A model generated the notes under the pieces. It had not been told where the DNA came from. It searched no databases and was given only the letters and a program-made list of their open reading frames with translations. This document shows positions 43,604-50,324 of a DNA stretch of 64,000 bases, piece by piece. Location of the stretch: positions 478,317-542,316 of the forward strand of contig NZ_LT985324.1 of the NCBI RefSeq assembly GCF_900290275.1, given 5' to 3'. Each line of letters begins with the position of its first letter. The stretch's first letter is position 1. Source of the DNA: Prevotella merdae. GTDB taxonomy: Bacteria > Bacteroidota > Bacteroidia > Bacteroidales > Bacteroidaceae. The translations under genes and the position numbers were made by a program.

Positions 43604-44858
43604 ATTGATTATTACTTTTTGATGTTGCACTATTATTTTTATAAAGCCAATCTACAAAATGGCTCTTGTAATCTTGAATGTCCGTATGAGTTGTCTTTCC
43701 TCGACATATCATGTCTAAATCGAAATCCTCCAACCTACACTTTACAAGTTCAACTCTGGCAAGAGAGAACTTTCTTGCGATAGCTCCAAGCCAAAGCTCA
43801 TCCTGCTCCAAAAGCTCCAGGAAACTTTCTTTCCTTGCTTTCTTTTGTTGGTTTTCTTTCTCTTCTTTCCCATCCAAAACTTCCAAATTCTCAACTTCTC
43901 TCGCATGCGCGGATGTTGATGATATATTTTTCTTTATTTCTTTATTTCTTATATTCTTATATGTTGTTACTTGTATGTTATCTGTGTGTTGGTCGTGTGT
44001 TGGCTGCATGTTAGCAGTATGTTGGTTGTATGTTAGCTGTGTGTTAGTTTGAGAATCATTATCAATGTAACCCATTACACCACAGGTGTTTACATCCAAA
44101 TTTGGTTGGTCGCTTTTCGAGGCGAAAACCAAAGCTTGCTGCACACTTTCACACTGAATGTTAGTTGTATGTTGGTTGTATGTTAGCTGTATGTTAGAAG
44201 GTGCAAATCCAGACTGGTAACTATCATAATTACAGATAGTTATGATGTGTGGTCGGTTGGTCGCTTTTTGAGAAATTAATATTTCTTTAGATTTCTGCAA
44301 CTTCTCTATACACGTTCTGATACTCCTGTCCGATATGTTGGTCGATTCTGTCAGAGACCTTCTTGTCACCATTATTTGACCTCTTCCAAGAATATTCTCA
44401 CCATTCGCAGAAGGACAGTAGTTAACATTCAACAACAGGTGTATGAACAGATGAAAGGTTATGGCATCCTTGTACCAACGCCAATCTTCTATCTTACGAT
44501 ACAACTTTACCCAATTTGGGTTGAGTTCGTCCTTACCCTCTGGCTGAAAACTATCATACGCCACGACAGATATTGTTGTGTGATGTTTGCAAGACAAAAC
44601 TTTTATCTGTTTGGTCTTCAATAACTTCTTTATGCAGGTTCGCACTGTCTGCAATGACAAACCAGTATTGTTGCACAATTGTGCATAGCTTGTGAGCATC
44701 TGTCCTCTCTTGATAACCACTTCCCCTATTTCCTTGTCGGAAAATGAGGCGTGAAGAAGAATATGCAGGTACAGAAGCACCATGTGCGAATCTTTATACC
44801 AACGCCAATCACAAAATGTTCTTGGCAATTTTATCCAACTATAATCCAAACCTATCAT
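43518..44858 (-). CDS. Lambda-O-like replication initiator with tandem winged-helix repeats
   Basis: 446 residues. Residues about 8-105 and 117-220 are an internal duplication: each opens W-[IV]-K-L-x-R, then DWRWYKD, a long hydrophobic helix, RGQ[MI][LM]-[VT][TS] and a helix-turn-helix (LSLQTVRTCIKKL / ISDRSIRTCIEKL), ending in YDS[FY]Q. This fits tandem winged helices binding DNA. A low-complexity linker (about 221-296) is encoded by 11-bp iterons. The C-terminal third (QDELWLGAIARKFSL) may contact the loader. Initiator function is inferred from domain layout, iterons and the loader/primase next door. Confidence 0.75.
   Translation of the reverse strand: MIGLDYSWIKLPRTFCDWRWYKDSHMVLLYLHILLHASFSDKEIGEVVIKRGQMLTSYAQLCNNTGLSLQTVRTCIKKLLKTKQIKVLSCKHHTTISVVAYDSFQPEGKDELNPNWVKLYRKIEDWRWYKDAITFHLFIHLLLNVNYCPSANGENILGRGQIMVTRRSLTESTNISDRSIRTCIEKLQKSKEILISQKATNRPHIITICNYDSYQSGFAPSNIQLTYNQHTTNIQCESVQQALVFASKSDQPNLDVNTCGVMGYIDNDSQTNTQLTYNQHTANMQPTHDQHTDNIQVTTYKNIRNKEIKKNISSTSAHAREVENLEVLDGKEEKENQQKKARKESFLELLEQDELWLGAIARKFSLARVELVKCRLEDFDLDMICRGKTTHTDIQDYKSHFVDWLYKNNSATSKSNNQYGVSKQGKQNGSRFVPKSSEGAVYTQSF
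43926..43964. other. AT-rich putative DNA-unwinding element
   Basis: A nearly pure A/T stretch with repeats of TTTATTTCT directly beside iteron block 1, inside the initiator gene. The order iterons then AT-rich region, along the direction of the gene, matches lambda ori. Confidence 0.6.
43971..44047 (-). repeat. Iteron block 1: seven 11-bp units
   Basis: Gap-free units on the plus strand: TTGTATGTTAT, CTGTGTGTTGG, TCGTGTGTTGG, CTGCATGTTAG, CAGTATGTTGG, TTGTATGTTAG, CTGTGTGTTAG. The consensus is YTGTATGTTRG. The 11-bp period is one helical turn and is not a multiple of three, so it is a DNA-level repeat, not a codon-level one. Confidence 0.85.
44154..44197 (-). repeat. Iteron block 2: four 11-bp units
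   Basis: CTGAATGTTAG, TTGTATGTTGG, TTGTATGTTAG, CTGTATGTTAG without gaps. Same consensus and orientation as block 1, from which it is separated by 106 bp of non-repeated coding sequence. Confidence 0.85.
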
Positions 44859-44859
44859 T

Positions 44860-45174
44860 CTAATTCACATTAAGTTCATCGTCTTCACATCGTTCAATAA
44901 CGAAAGACAACATTAGATTACCTTTCTTTGACATTATCTTTATGTAATCTTCACAGATAACCAGTTTGCAGAATTTACCTATCATGGAATGGTGCTGGTG
45001 CCAATAATATTTCTGACCATTTATGGCACTCGATATTGCCTTCAGATTCTTCTGACATTCTTCCTTTTTCGGATGAGGATCATACAAATTAGGCATAATG
45101 TTGAACAGAAGACATTGCATCCACAAAGGTTTCTTAGCCTTATATATGTTTTTTTGTATTCTGTACATGGACAT
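44860..45174 (-). CDS. Unknown 104-residue protein upstream of the initiator
   Basis: Not recognised. It is basic at the start (MYRIQKNIYKAKKPLWMQCL), with a HxH-rich middle (YWHQHHSMIG) and an acidic end (ERCEDDELNVN). It ends one base before the initiator start codon and overlaps the preceding gene by 35 bp, so it is part of the same transcript. Confidence 0.5.
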   Translation of the reverse strand: MSMYRIQKNIYKAKKPLWMQCLLFNIMPNLYDPHPKKEECQKNLKAISSAINGQKYYWHQHHSMIGKFCKLVICEDYIKIMSKKGNLMLSFVIERCEDDELNVN

Positions 45175-45454
45175 AACTGGAGAAGTAATCTTGTTGTTGA
45201 TTGAAGAGAGTCTTCAAATCCGACATTTTATACTCTATCTTTCCTGGTCGCTTGGCAAATGGTTTAAGTCTGCCTTCCTTCACCCATCTACGCACATTAC
45301 CAGTTCCATAACGTCTGTATGCCTCTCTTTGAGAACAGACGGTCTGTGGAGTTTTCTTCATCATTGCCACAAGTTTCGGGGCAAGGGCATCCGTTAGCTT
45401 GGCAATAAAAGCCTCATAAGCTCCACGGTCTTCATCCAATATTATCTGTACCAT
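45140..45454 (-). CDS. Excisionase-like helix-turn-helix protein
   Basis: 104 residues. The C-terminal half fits the MerR-like excisionase fold: TVCSQREAYRRYGTGNVRRWVKEGRLKPF then GKIEYKMSDLKTLF, a helix-turn-helix followed by a wing. In integrative elements such proteins direct excision or regulate the early operon. It overlaps its upstream neighbour by 23 bp. Confidence 0.65.
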   Translation of the reverse strand: MVQIILDEDRGAYEAFIAKLTDALAPKLVAMMKKTPQTVCSQREAYRRYGTGNVRRWVKEGRLKPFAKRPGKIEYKMSDLKTLFNQQQDYFSSYVHVQNTKKHI

Positions 45455-45761
45455 AATAATTATTATTAGGATTATTCATATCAAAGAAGTAAGTTGGTTT
45501 GGCAGCTCGTTCTTCGGCAGTAGGATAATAAAGCGGCTCTTGGCTGCTTTTGTACACACCTGCCTTTGTGAGCATAACTCTTATACCAGCTCTTGTAAGC
45601 TCATACTTCTTTGCCAACGCTTCGAAAGCGCAATTTGGAGAAATAACCTTTTTCTTAATCATTTCACCGAAGGTATTAAGATATTCATCAACCACCTTCA
45701 TTCTTCTCAGTTGGCTTTTTGGAAAAACCTCCTGATAAATTTCAAGATTTTCTTTTGTCAT
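45432..45761 (-). CDS. Small predicted DNA-binding protein, first gene of the leftward operon
   Basis: 109 residues from ATG 45761 (the frame is open further upstream but runs through the operator region). It has a helical basic part (KSQLRRMKVVDEYLNTFGEM) and a possible helix-turn-helix (AFEALAKKYELTRAGIRVML), then an unstructured Asn-rich end (MNNPNNNYYGTDN). As the first gene after the regulated promoter it may be an early regulator. Not recognised beyond this. Confidence 0.58.
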   Translation of the reverse strand: MTKENLEIYQEVFPKSQLRRMKVVDEYLNTFGEMIKKKVISPNCAFEALAKKYELTRAGIRVMLTKAGVYKSSQEPLYYPTAEERAAKPTYFFDMNNPNNNYYGTDNIG

Positions 45762-45778
45762 ATTACTTTTTTTATTAA

Positions 45779-45836
45779 TTTTGCAAAGATAATGGATAAA
45801 CTTTCGAAAGAATATCCTTAAACTTTCGTGTGCAAA
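45779..45836. promoter_or_regulatory. Operator-promoter region of the leftward operon
   Basis: Two leftward -7 boxes (TATCTTTG) at about 45783-45790 and 45832-45839. Between them the motif AAACTTTCG occurs at 45798-45806 and 45820-45828, 22 bp apart, the first extended to the palindrome CTTTCGAAAG. These are good candidate sites for the Xre-type repressor encoded just to the right. Confidence 0.6.
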
Positions 45837-45906
45837 GATAATAAAATTATTAATTACATATAATAAAACACTTAAATATATAAGAAATATTAACATAAAT
45901 AAGGGT

Positions 45907-46281
45907 ATGGATGGACTTGAATTAAAGAAAATCTTAATCGGCAAGGGCTATATGTTGAAAGACATTGCCGCCAAATTAGGAATGACACAACCTAATTTCA
46001 GCCAAATAATAAAGGCACAGGATATAAAAACTGGCACATTGGAGAGTATCTGTGATGTACTTGGCGTAAAGATGGATTTCTTCTATGGCGAGACAAAGTA
46101 TGCTCCTGTTACCAAACAGGAGCCAACCGAAGATGACCAAATGGCAACCGAAGACCTTAGCCAAAAGGTTCAGTATTTGCAAGGTCAGTTGACAGCAATG
46201 AAGGAAGCCTACCGTTTCCTTCTCGACAGCCTTTCAACAAACGGCTCGTCTAATACTTTGCGTCAAGCAGCGAACGAGTAA
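45907..46281 (+). CDS. Xre/cI-type helix-turn-helix repressor
   Basis: 124 residues. The N-terminal helix-turn-helix reads LKKILIGKGYMLKDIAAKLG followed by MTQPNFSQIIKAQDIKTGTLESICDVLGV, the standard five-helix Xre fold. The C-terminal part has a Gln/Leu-rich coiled coil (LSQKVQYLQGQLTAMKEAYR) for dimerisation. It is divergent from the replication operon, like phage cI against the early operon, and is expected to hold the element quiescent. There is no RecA-cleavable peptidase domain, so induction would need another signal. Confidence 0.82.
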   Translation: MDGLELKKILIGKGYMLKDIAAKLGMTQPNFSQIIKAQDIKTGTLESICDVLGVKMDFFYGETKYAPVTKQEPTEDDQMATEDLSQKVQYLQGQLTAMKEAYRFLLDSLSTNGSSNTLRQAANE

Positions 46282-46359
46282 AACATGAGTGTAAAATCAT
46301 CTATCATGATTTCACTAAAGGTAATAAGAAAAAGTAATATACTATAAATATATATGGAA

Positions 46360-46376
46360 ATGTTTTACATATGTTT
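46360..46376. other. Right attachment site
   Basis: ATGTTTTACATATGTTT, identical to the left core at 28856-28872. Only one copy is present here, against two related copies at the left end. Confidence 0.6.
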
Positions 46377-46475
46377 CCGATAACTTCACGCATCTCCCAT
46401 TTACAAAGGATTTTTTGCTGCGGCTCAGGGCGCAATTGAAGGATAATACTTGAATAGTGAGAATTAGTTAAATAT

Positions 46476-46508
46476 GAGGCAAGGGTCTTGGAAACAGACC
46501 CTTGCCTC
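46476..46508. terminator. Strong hairpin terminator right of the element
   Basis: GAGGCAAGGGTCT and AGACCCTTGCCTC form a perfect 13-bp stem with loop TGGAAAC, followed by TGCTTTTATT. Confidence 0.85.
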
Positions 46509-46855
46509 TGCTTTTATTACGTACGTTCAGCACATTACGAAAGCATATACCAAATCACAAAAGGAAATGCTATTCTAAGAAGTCGCTTTTTGTAAAAATC
46601 CTTCATGGAGATTTTGACGGGGAGAAGAAGTATTCCCGTAATCATCACAAATAAAGGTACACATGGTCTGAGAAATGAGCCATATATACTACCCCAGAAG
46701 CTCTAGTCTGGGTTTGACCGGGCTTCGGGTGACACGTTGAAGGGTCTGAGCAATGGACACATATAACCATAAAAATAGCATTCAGCTTTAATACGTCAAG
46801 CCATACATTCTTTTCATTCTTTTTGATTTAATATTTTAAAGTATACTTTGTCTAA
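46509..46855. other. Spacer without recognisable gene
   Basis: No convincing gene on either strand. A short hairpin (CCCAGA...TCTGGG, about 46695-46714) and two partial copies of GGTCTGAGNAATG (about 46667 and 46744) are present. It may hold remnants of a decayed gene. Confidence 0.35.
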
Positions 46856-48304
46856 TTAAATAAACAATTCATCCATCGTAATCTGTTTCTGTACGATGTC
46901 GCTATGTTTGTTCTGCTTCAATCCGAAAGACGTAATCAATGTGAGGAGAAGCGATTTGGAAGTCTTCGTCTCTTCTGTAAAGATACGAAGTTTCTCCTGC
47001 AATTTCTCCTCATATTCCTTGCTGATTTCGAATTCGCTCTTGTAGAATTTCATCTCACAGATGTTGATGGTTTCATCTTTACGGTCTATCAGCAAGTCTA
47101 TTTGAGTTCCCTTTTCTGTGTTGCTGCTTCGCCATGAGCAAACCAAGGTCTGTACTCCCGAAATTCCCAGGGCATGCTTTATTTTTTCTATATGGTTTAG
47201 ACAAAGCATCTCAAACGACAGTCCTGCCCAAGTATGGTATAGCTGACTGTTCTGGGAGGACGACCAGAAACTGGAATCCTGATACTTGTTGTGCTTGATG
47301 AACCGGAAGTAGAAGAGCGTATAGAAATCTACCAATTGGAATAAGGTGTTTCGCTTTTGGCGAATGTCGGAAGATATCTTGTTGGCTGTGCTGAATGGTT
47401 CATATAGACGGATGAATCCGCATTGTTCTAATTCTTCCAGTACAGTAGAGAAGGCACCGTTATCTTTTCCTCCCGATGCCTTGACCAGTTCCTGTCGGGT
47501 CATACCCATTCCTTTGGTAGCAAGGGCAGTAACCACGGCGATATGGTCGGCTGATTTCTTAAACAAAGCTCTGTATAAGTCGTTGAATTCATCTTTCAGT
47601 TCTGCATTGTCTGCGAAAAACAGTTGGTCGATGTTCTGTACCAGACTTTTCGACTTATCCATCATAGACAGATAATAAGGTATTCCTCCCATAACCATAT
47701 AGCATTCTGCTATCTGTTTTCGGCTGTAGCCGAAGTGGTAAGCCTTGAAGTATTCTTCGCATTCGTGCAGGGTGAATGGTTTTACAATCAGATGATGGGT
47801 CAGTCGGTTGTGCAAGCCACCACGGTTGCGAATCAGGTTGTTGATCATCCAGGAGGTGGCGGATCCGCAAACTATGAGTTTGATGTTGTTGCGCAGTACT
47901 GCCCAACTGTTCCAGAAGTTTTCCAGTGCAGGTATGAATCCCGATTTGGCGGTATCCATCCATGGCAATTCATCGATAAATATAACTTTCTTGCCTTCCG
48001 GAAGTGTTTCTATGTATTGTGACAGGGCATAGAATGCCAGCAGCCAGCTCTTGAATGTCTGCAGAGTGGTGGAGTGGGTATATTTTTGCAAGGCAATGCT
48101 GAAGTTGACAAGCTGTTCGCCTTTGGCAACTCCGTTCATTCCAGTCATGAAGAAGGCAAAATGATCCTCTACGGCTTTTCTGATGAGAAAAGTCTTGCCT
48201 ACACGTCGTCTTCCATAGACGGCGATAAACTCTGATCTATCGGAGTTTATATATTCATTGAGAAGTTTGAGTTCTGCTTCTCTTCCTATCAGTTTCTGTT
48301 CCAT
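46856..48304 (-). CDS. ATPase with C-terminal DUF234 nuclease-like domain
   Basis: 482 residues of the archaeal-ATPase/STAND-like family common in Bacteroidetes. Walker A GRRRVGKT lies at 31-38 and Walker B KVIFIDELPW with D111-E112. A winged helix follows at about 265-330 (MTRQELVKASGGKDNGAFST). The C-terminal DUF234 domain has the PD-(D/E)xK-like pattern GTQIDLLIDRK...INICEMKFYKSEFEI. The role is unknown. Defence or mobile-element association has been proposed for such proteins. Its promoter is covered by a large palindrome, so expression is probably tightly controlled. Confidence 0.8.
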   Translation of the reverse strand: MEQKLIGREAELKLLNEYINSDRSEFIAVYGRRRVGKTFLIRKAVEDHFAFFMTGMNGVAKGEQLVNFSIALQKYTHSTTLQTFKSWLLAFYALSQYIETLPEGKKVIFIDELPWMDTAKSGFIPALENFWNSWAVLRNNIKLIVCGSATSWMINNLIRNRGGLHNRLTHHLIVKPFTLHECEEYFKAYHFGYSRKQIAECYMVMGGIPYYLSMMDKSKSLVQNIDQLFFADNAELKDEFNDLYRALFKKSADHIAVVTALATKGMGMTRQELVKASGGKDNGAFSTVLEELEQCGFIRLYEPFSTANKISSDIRQKRNTLFQLVDFYTLFYFRFIKHNKYQDSSFWSSSQNSQLYHTWAGLSFEMLCLNHIEKIKHALGISGVQTLVCSWRSSNTEKGTQIDLLIDRKDETINICEMKFYKSEFEISKEYEEKLQEKLRIFTEETKTSKSLLLTLITSFGLKQNKHSDIVQKQITMDELFI

Positions 48305-48324
48305 CTCTTTCGTTATTTTCTGCG

Positions 48325-48420
48325 CAAAGATATAAGAAAATACACATTAGCGCAAATTATTTGCTGATAATTTGCGCTAACGGTGCGGAAAAGGCATATT
48401 AGCGCATATTATCTGCGTGT
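48325..48420 (-). promoter_or_regulatory. Promoter and palindromic operator of the DUF234 ATPase
   Basis: A leftward promoter: -33 TTTG (48353-48356), 20-base spacer, -7 TATCTTTG (48325-48332). A perfect palindrome, TTAGCGCAAATTAT-ttgctg-ATAATTTGCGCTAA (48347-48380), covers the -33. A further half-site, ATTAGCGCATATTAT, lies at about 48398-48412. Confidence 0.75.
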
Positions 48421-48545
48421 TTTTGTCTTTTCATTTAATACAGAACCATCGGCAAGAGGGAGGATAAACAGGGGCTACTGTTTCTTCGATTTGCCCCATT
48501 GATTTGTTTGATGGTTGATATAAAATACACTTTTAAGGACGACTT

Positions 48546-48578
48546 TTTGTGTTCTTTGAAATAAAAAATGTATCTTTG
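48546..48578 (+). promoter_or_regulatory. Rightward promoter facing the C2H2 gene
   Basis: -33 TTTG (48546-48549), 21-base spacer and -7 TATCTTTG (48571-48578). The only frame behind it is 23 codons (48609-48680), overlapping the end of the opposite gene. It may make an antisense RNA or be the remnant of a lost gene. Confidence 0.5.
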
Positions 48579-48627
48579 TATTCGGAAATATCAAATAATC
48601 AGATAGTTATGAAGAGAAATCTGCATA

Positions 48628-49716
48628 TTAATAGTCGTGGTATGCATTCTCGTGAGAACGTAAATCTGCAGAATTGGTAAAGGTTGCGCCACACGACCTG
48701 CATACATATTGACCATTACCACCTCCTGTTGCTATTCCAAGACCAAATCCGGTCATGGCATCTAATTGCTCTTTGGTAAAATGTTGGTTGTACCATTCCA
48801 GTTCCTGTTTGGTAAATACTTTGGAACGAATGAAGTCGAACAGCAAACTTCTCAAGCTTATGTTTGAGCTATTACTGCGATTTACCGGTGTGGCAGTAAA
48901 GATATCCAGATTGCCATTATTTTTGTTTATTTGGAAAAGTCTCCATTTAGATGATGGATTTCCAACAGTATTGACTCCGTATGCGATAAGTTTAGAACAG
49001 ATATAATCTTCTTTCAGCTTTCTTGGATAGTTACCAGAAATGGAATAATTTATTTCATCCATTTCTTCTTTGGAAATCTCTCTGTAATAATACTGGTTTG
49101 CATAATTTCTGTTAGTCTGTACTATAATGCCACAATCGCCCCTCTTTTGTACGTTGTACGCCATTTCTAAATGGGTTATTCCGGCAGCTTGCGGTAGTAG
49201 ATCTGTTAGAACATTCTCAAAGCCCGAGGGTCTTCCGAAATATTTATCCTTAGTATCTTCTCGTGTTATGACTTTATCAAATCCAGAAGGATATATATAA
49301 TGCTTGTCGTCAAAGTCAAATACAACTGCGTCATGCCATCTCTGTCCGTTGAACATCAAATAGCCGTATTTGTTTTGTGTACAACCTAACGACAGAAAGT
49401 AGTTTTTCATAATTGTTTTCTTCTGAGCTATACTTCCTCTTCCCCAGATTCTTGAAAGAAGATCGTCGACCTCGAAATTCATTAGACGAATGAATTCTGT
49501 TTCTTCACGAGCATTATCTTTCTTTGCAATTAGTGTATGAAACCCATTTGGGTATGGTTTTTCCAAAGTCAACTTGATTATGCCTTTGGGGGCAACAGCA
49601 ATCAAGTTAATCTTATCAGGAATTTGCATTCCTTTCTTGTAGTCAGATCTAATTTGAGCTAGGGTTACTATCGATAAAGATAGTAATAATACAGCAAAGA
49701 GAAATCTTTTCTTCAT
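48628..49716 (-). CDS. Exported protein ending in a C2H2 zinc finger
   Basis: 362 residues with a signal peptide (about 1-21, ending VTLAQ). The main part is not recognised; it includes LMFNGQRWHDAVVFDFDDKH and YPSGFDKVITREDTKDKYFGR. The last 24 residues are a textbook C2H2 finger: C339-x2-C342-x12-H355-x4-H360, with Phe and Leu at the usual core positions (ATFTNSADLRSHENAYH). A zinc finger on an exported bacterial protein is unusual. It might bind zinc for stability or mediate protein contacts. It is transcribed leftward, 72 bp after the DUF4186 gene. Confidence 0.72.
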   Translation of the reverse strand: MKKRFLFAVLLLSLSIVTLAQIRSDYKKGMQIPDKINLIAVAPKGIIKLTLEKPYPNGFHTLIAKKDNAREETEFIRLMNFEVDDLLSRIWGRGSIAQKKTIMKNYFLSLGCTQNKYGYLMFNGQRWHDAVVFDFDDKHYIYPSGFDKVITREDTKDKYFGRPSGFENVLTDLLPQAAGITHLEMAYNVQKRGDCGIIVQTNRNYANQYYYREISKEEMDEINYSISGNYPRKLKEDYICSKLIAYGVNTVGNPSSKWRLFQINKNNGNLDIFTATPVNRSNSSNISLRSLLFDFIRSKVFTKQELEWYNQHFTKEQLDAMTGFGLGIATGGGNGQYVCRSCGATFTNSADLRSHENAYHDY

Positions 49717-49788
49717 AATTTTTGTTTGATAATATTTGTTGTTTTTATATATTGTACTTGTTTGTCTATATTGTCGAAAGAGACGTGC

Positions 49789-50292
49789 TCACGAGTAGTG
49801 CTTTTCAATCCAAGCCATAAGTACAGCAACAGCATATTGCTGTTCTTCCCTTGTAAGCAGCCTTCCTGCTGGTATATGATGCCATTTGGAGAAACAGCCA
49901 CGGCAACAGCAGCCTGTGGCATGTTGTGCAATAAATACAGGATGTCCTCTCATAGGAGTCTGCTTGCCGTCGTTGGGAATAATAGCAGGCGCAAGACGTT
50001 TGGTCACGAAATCCTCTGCATGTTTGCGGATTGTGGCTAAACCTTTCTCGGCTATGTATTCCCTGTCCTTTTGTGAGAGGTGGAATCGGCTGCGGAATGC
50101 AGACTTTGAAAGCCTTTCAAACAAATTGGTAAAGTCATACTTATTGCTTTCGTCTGAGCTATACTCATTGCCTTTGTCTGAATTATACTCTTTGCGTTTG
50201 TCCGAGTTGTATTTCTTGTTCCATTTCGAATCGGAACTCTTTTGAGTTTCCTCCTCTTCCTCTGGGAATAAATTCAGTTCAACGTATTTCAT
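49789..50292 (-). CDS. DUF4186 protein with N-terminal octapeptide repeats
   Basis: 167 residues. The C-terminal 110 residues are DUF4186 (LFERLSKSAFRSRFHLSQKD, then ATGCCCRGCFSKWHHIPAGR with a Cys/His-rich putative metal site). The N-terminal part carries about three imperfect 8-residue repeats, YNSDKRKE, YNSDKGNE and YSSDESNK, from a 24-bp DNA repeat at about 50140-50215. This N-terminal stretch may vary in length between strains. Function of the domain is unknown. Confidence 0.72.
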   Translation of the reverse strand: MKYVELNLFPEEEEETQKSSDSKWNKKYNSDKRKEYNSDKGNEYSSDESNKYDFTNLFERLSKSAFRSRFHLSQKDREYIAEKGLATIRKHAEDFVTKRLAPAIIPNDGKQTPMRGHPVFIAQHATGCCCRGCFSKWHHIPAGRLLTREEQQYAVAVLMAWIEKHYS

Positions 50293-50324
50293 AGTTTTTT
50301 TTAATTGTGACTAATTATATAGTA

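Larger units (their letters stand above)
28856..46376. mobile_element. 17.5-kb integrated replicon (integrase, ParA, O/DnaC-like replication)
   Basis: It is delimited by the 17-bp direct repeat ATGTTTTACATATGTTT at 28856-28872 and 46360-46376. The integrase gene starts 80 bp inside the left copy and a Xre-type repressor gene ends 80 bp inside the right copy. Contents: partition operon, replication initiator, helicase loader, primase and about 20 small genes, with lower GC than the flanks and many repeats. There is no relaxase, coupling protein, capsid, terminase or portal gene. It therefore looks like an integrated plasmid-phage hybrid or satellite. The boundaries are inferred from the repeat alone. 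Confidence 0.7.

Noticed and set aside
45762..45944. 61-codon upstream extension of the first leftward-operon gene
   Set aside because: It would run through the putative operators and -7 boxes and encode a hydrophobic Ile/Phe-rich stretch typical of AT-rich non-coding DNA.
46509..46855. Possible small gene (31 codons, minus strand) in the right flank
   Set aside because: Low-complexity, no neighbours or start signal, and hairpin-forming sequence beneath it.
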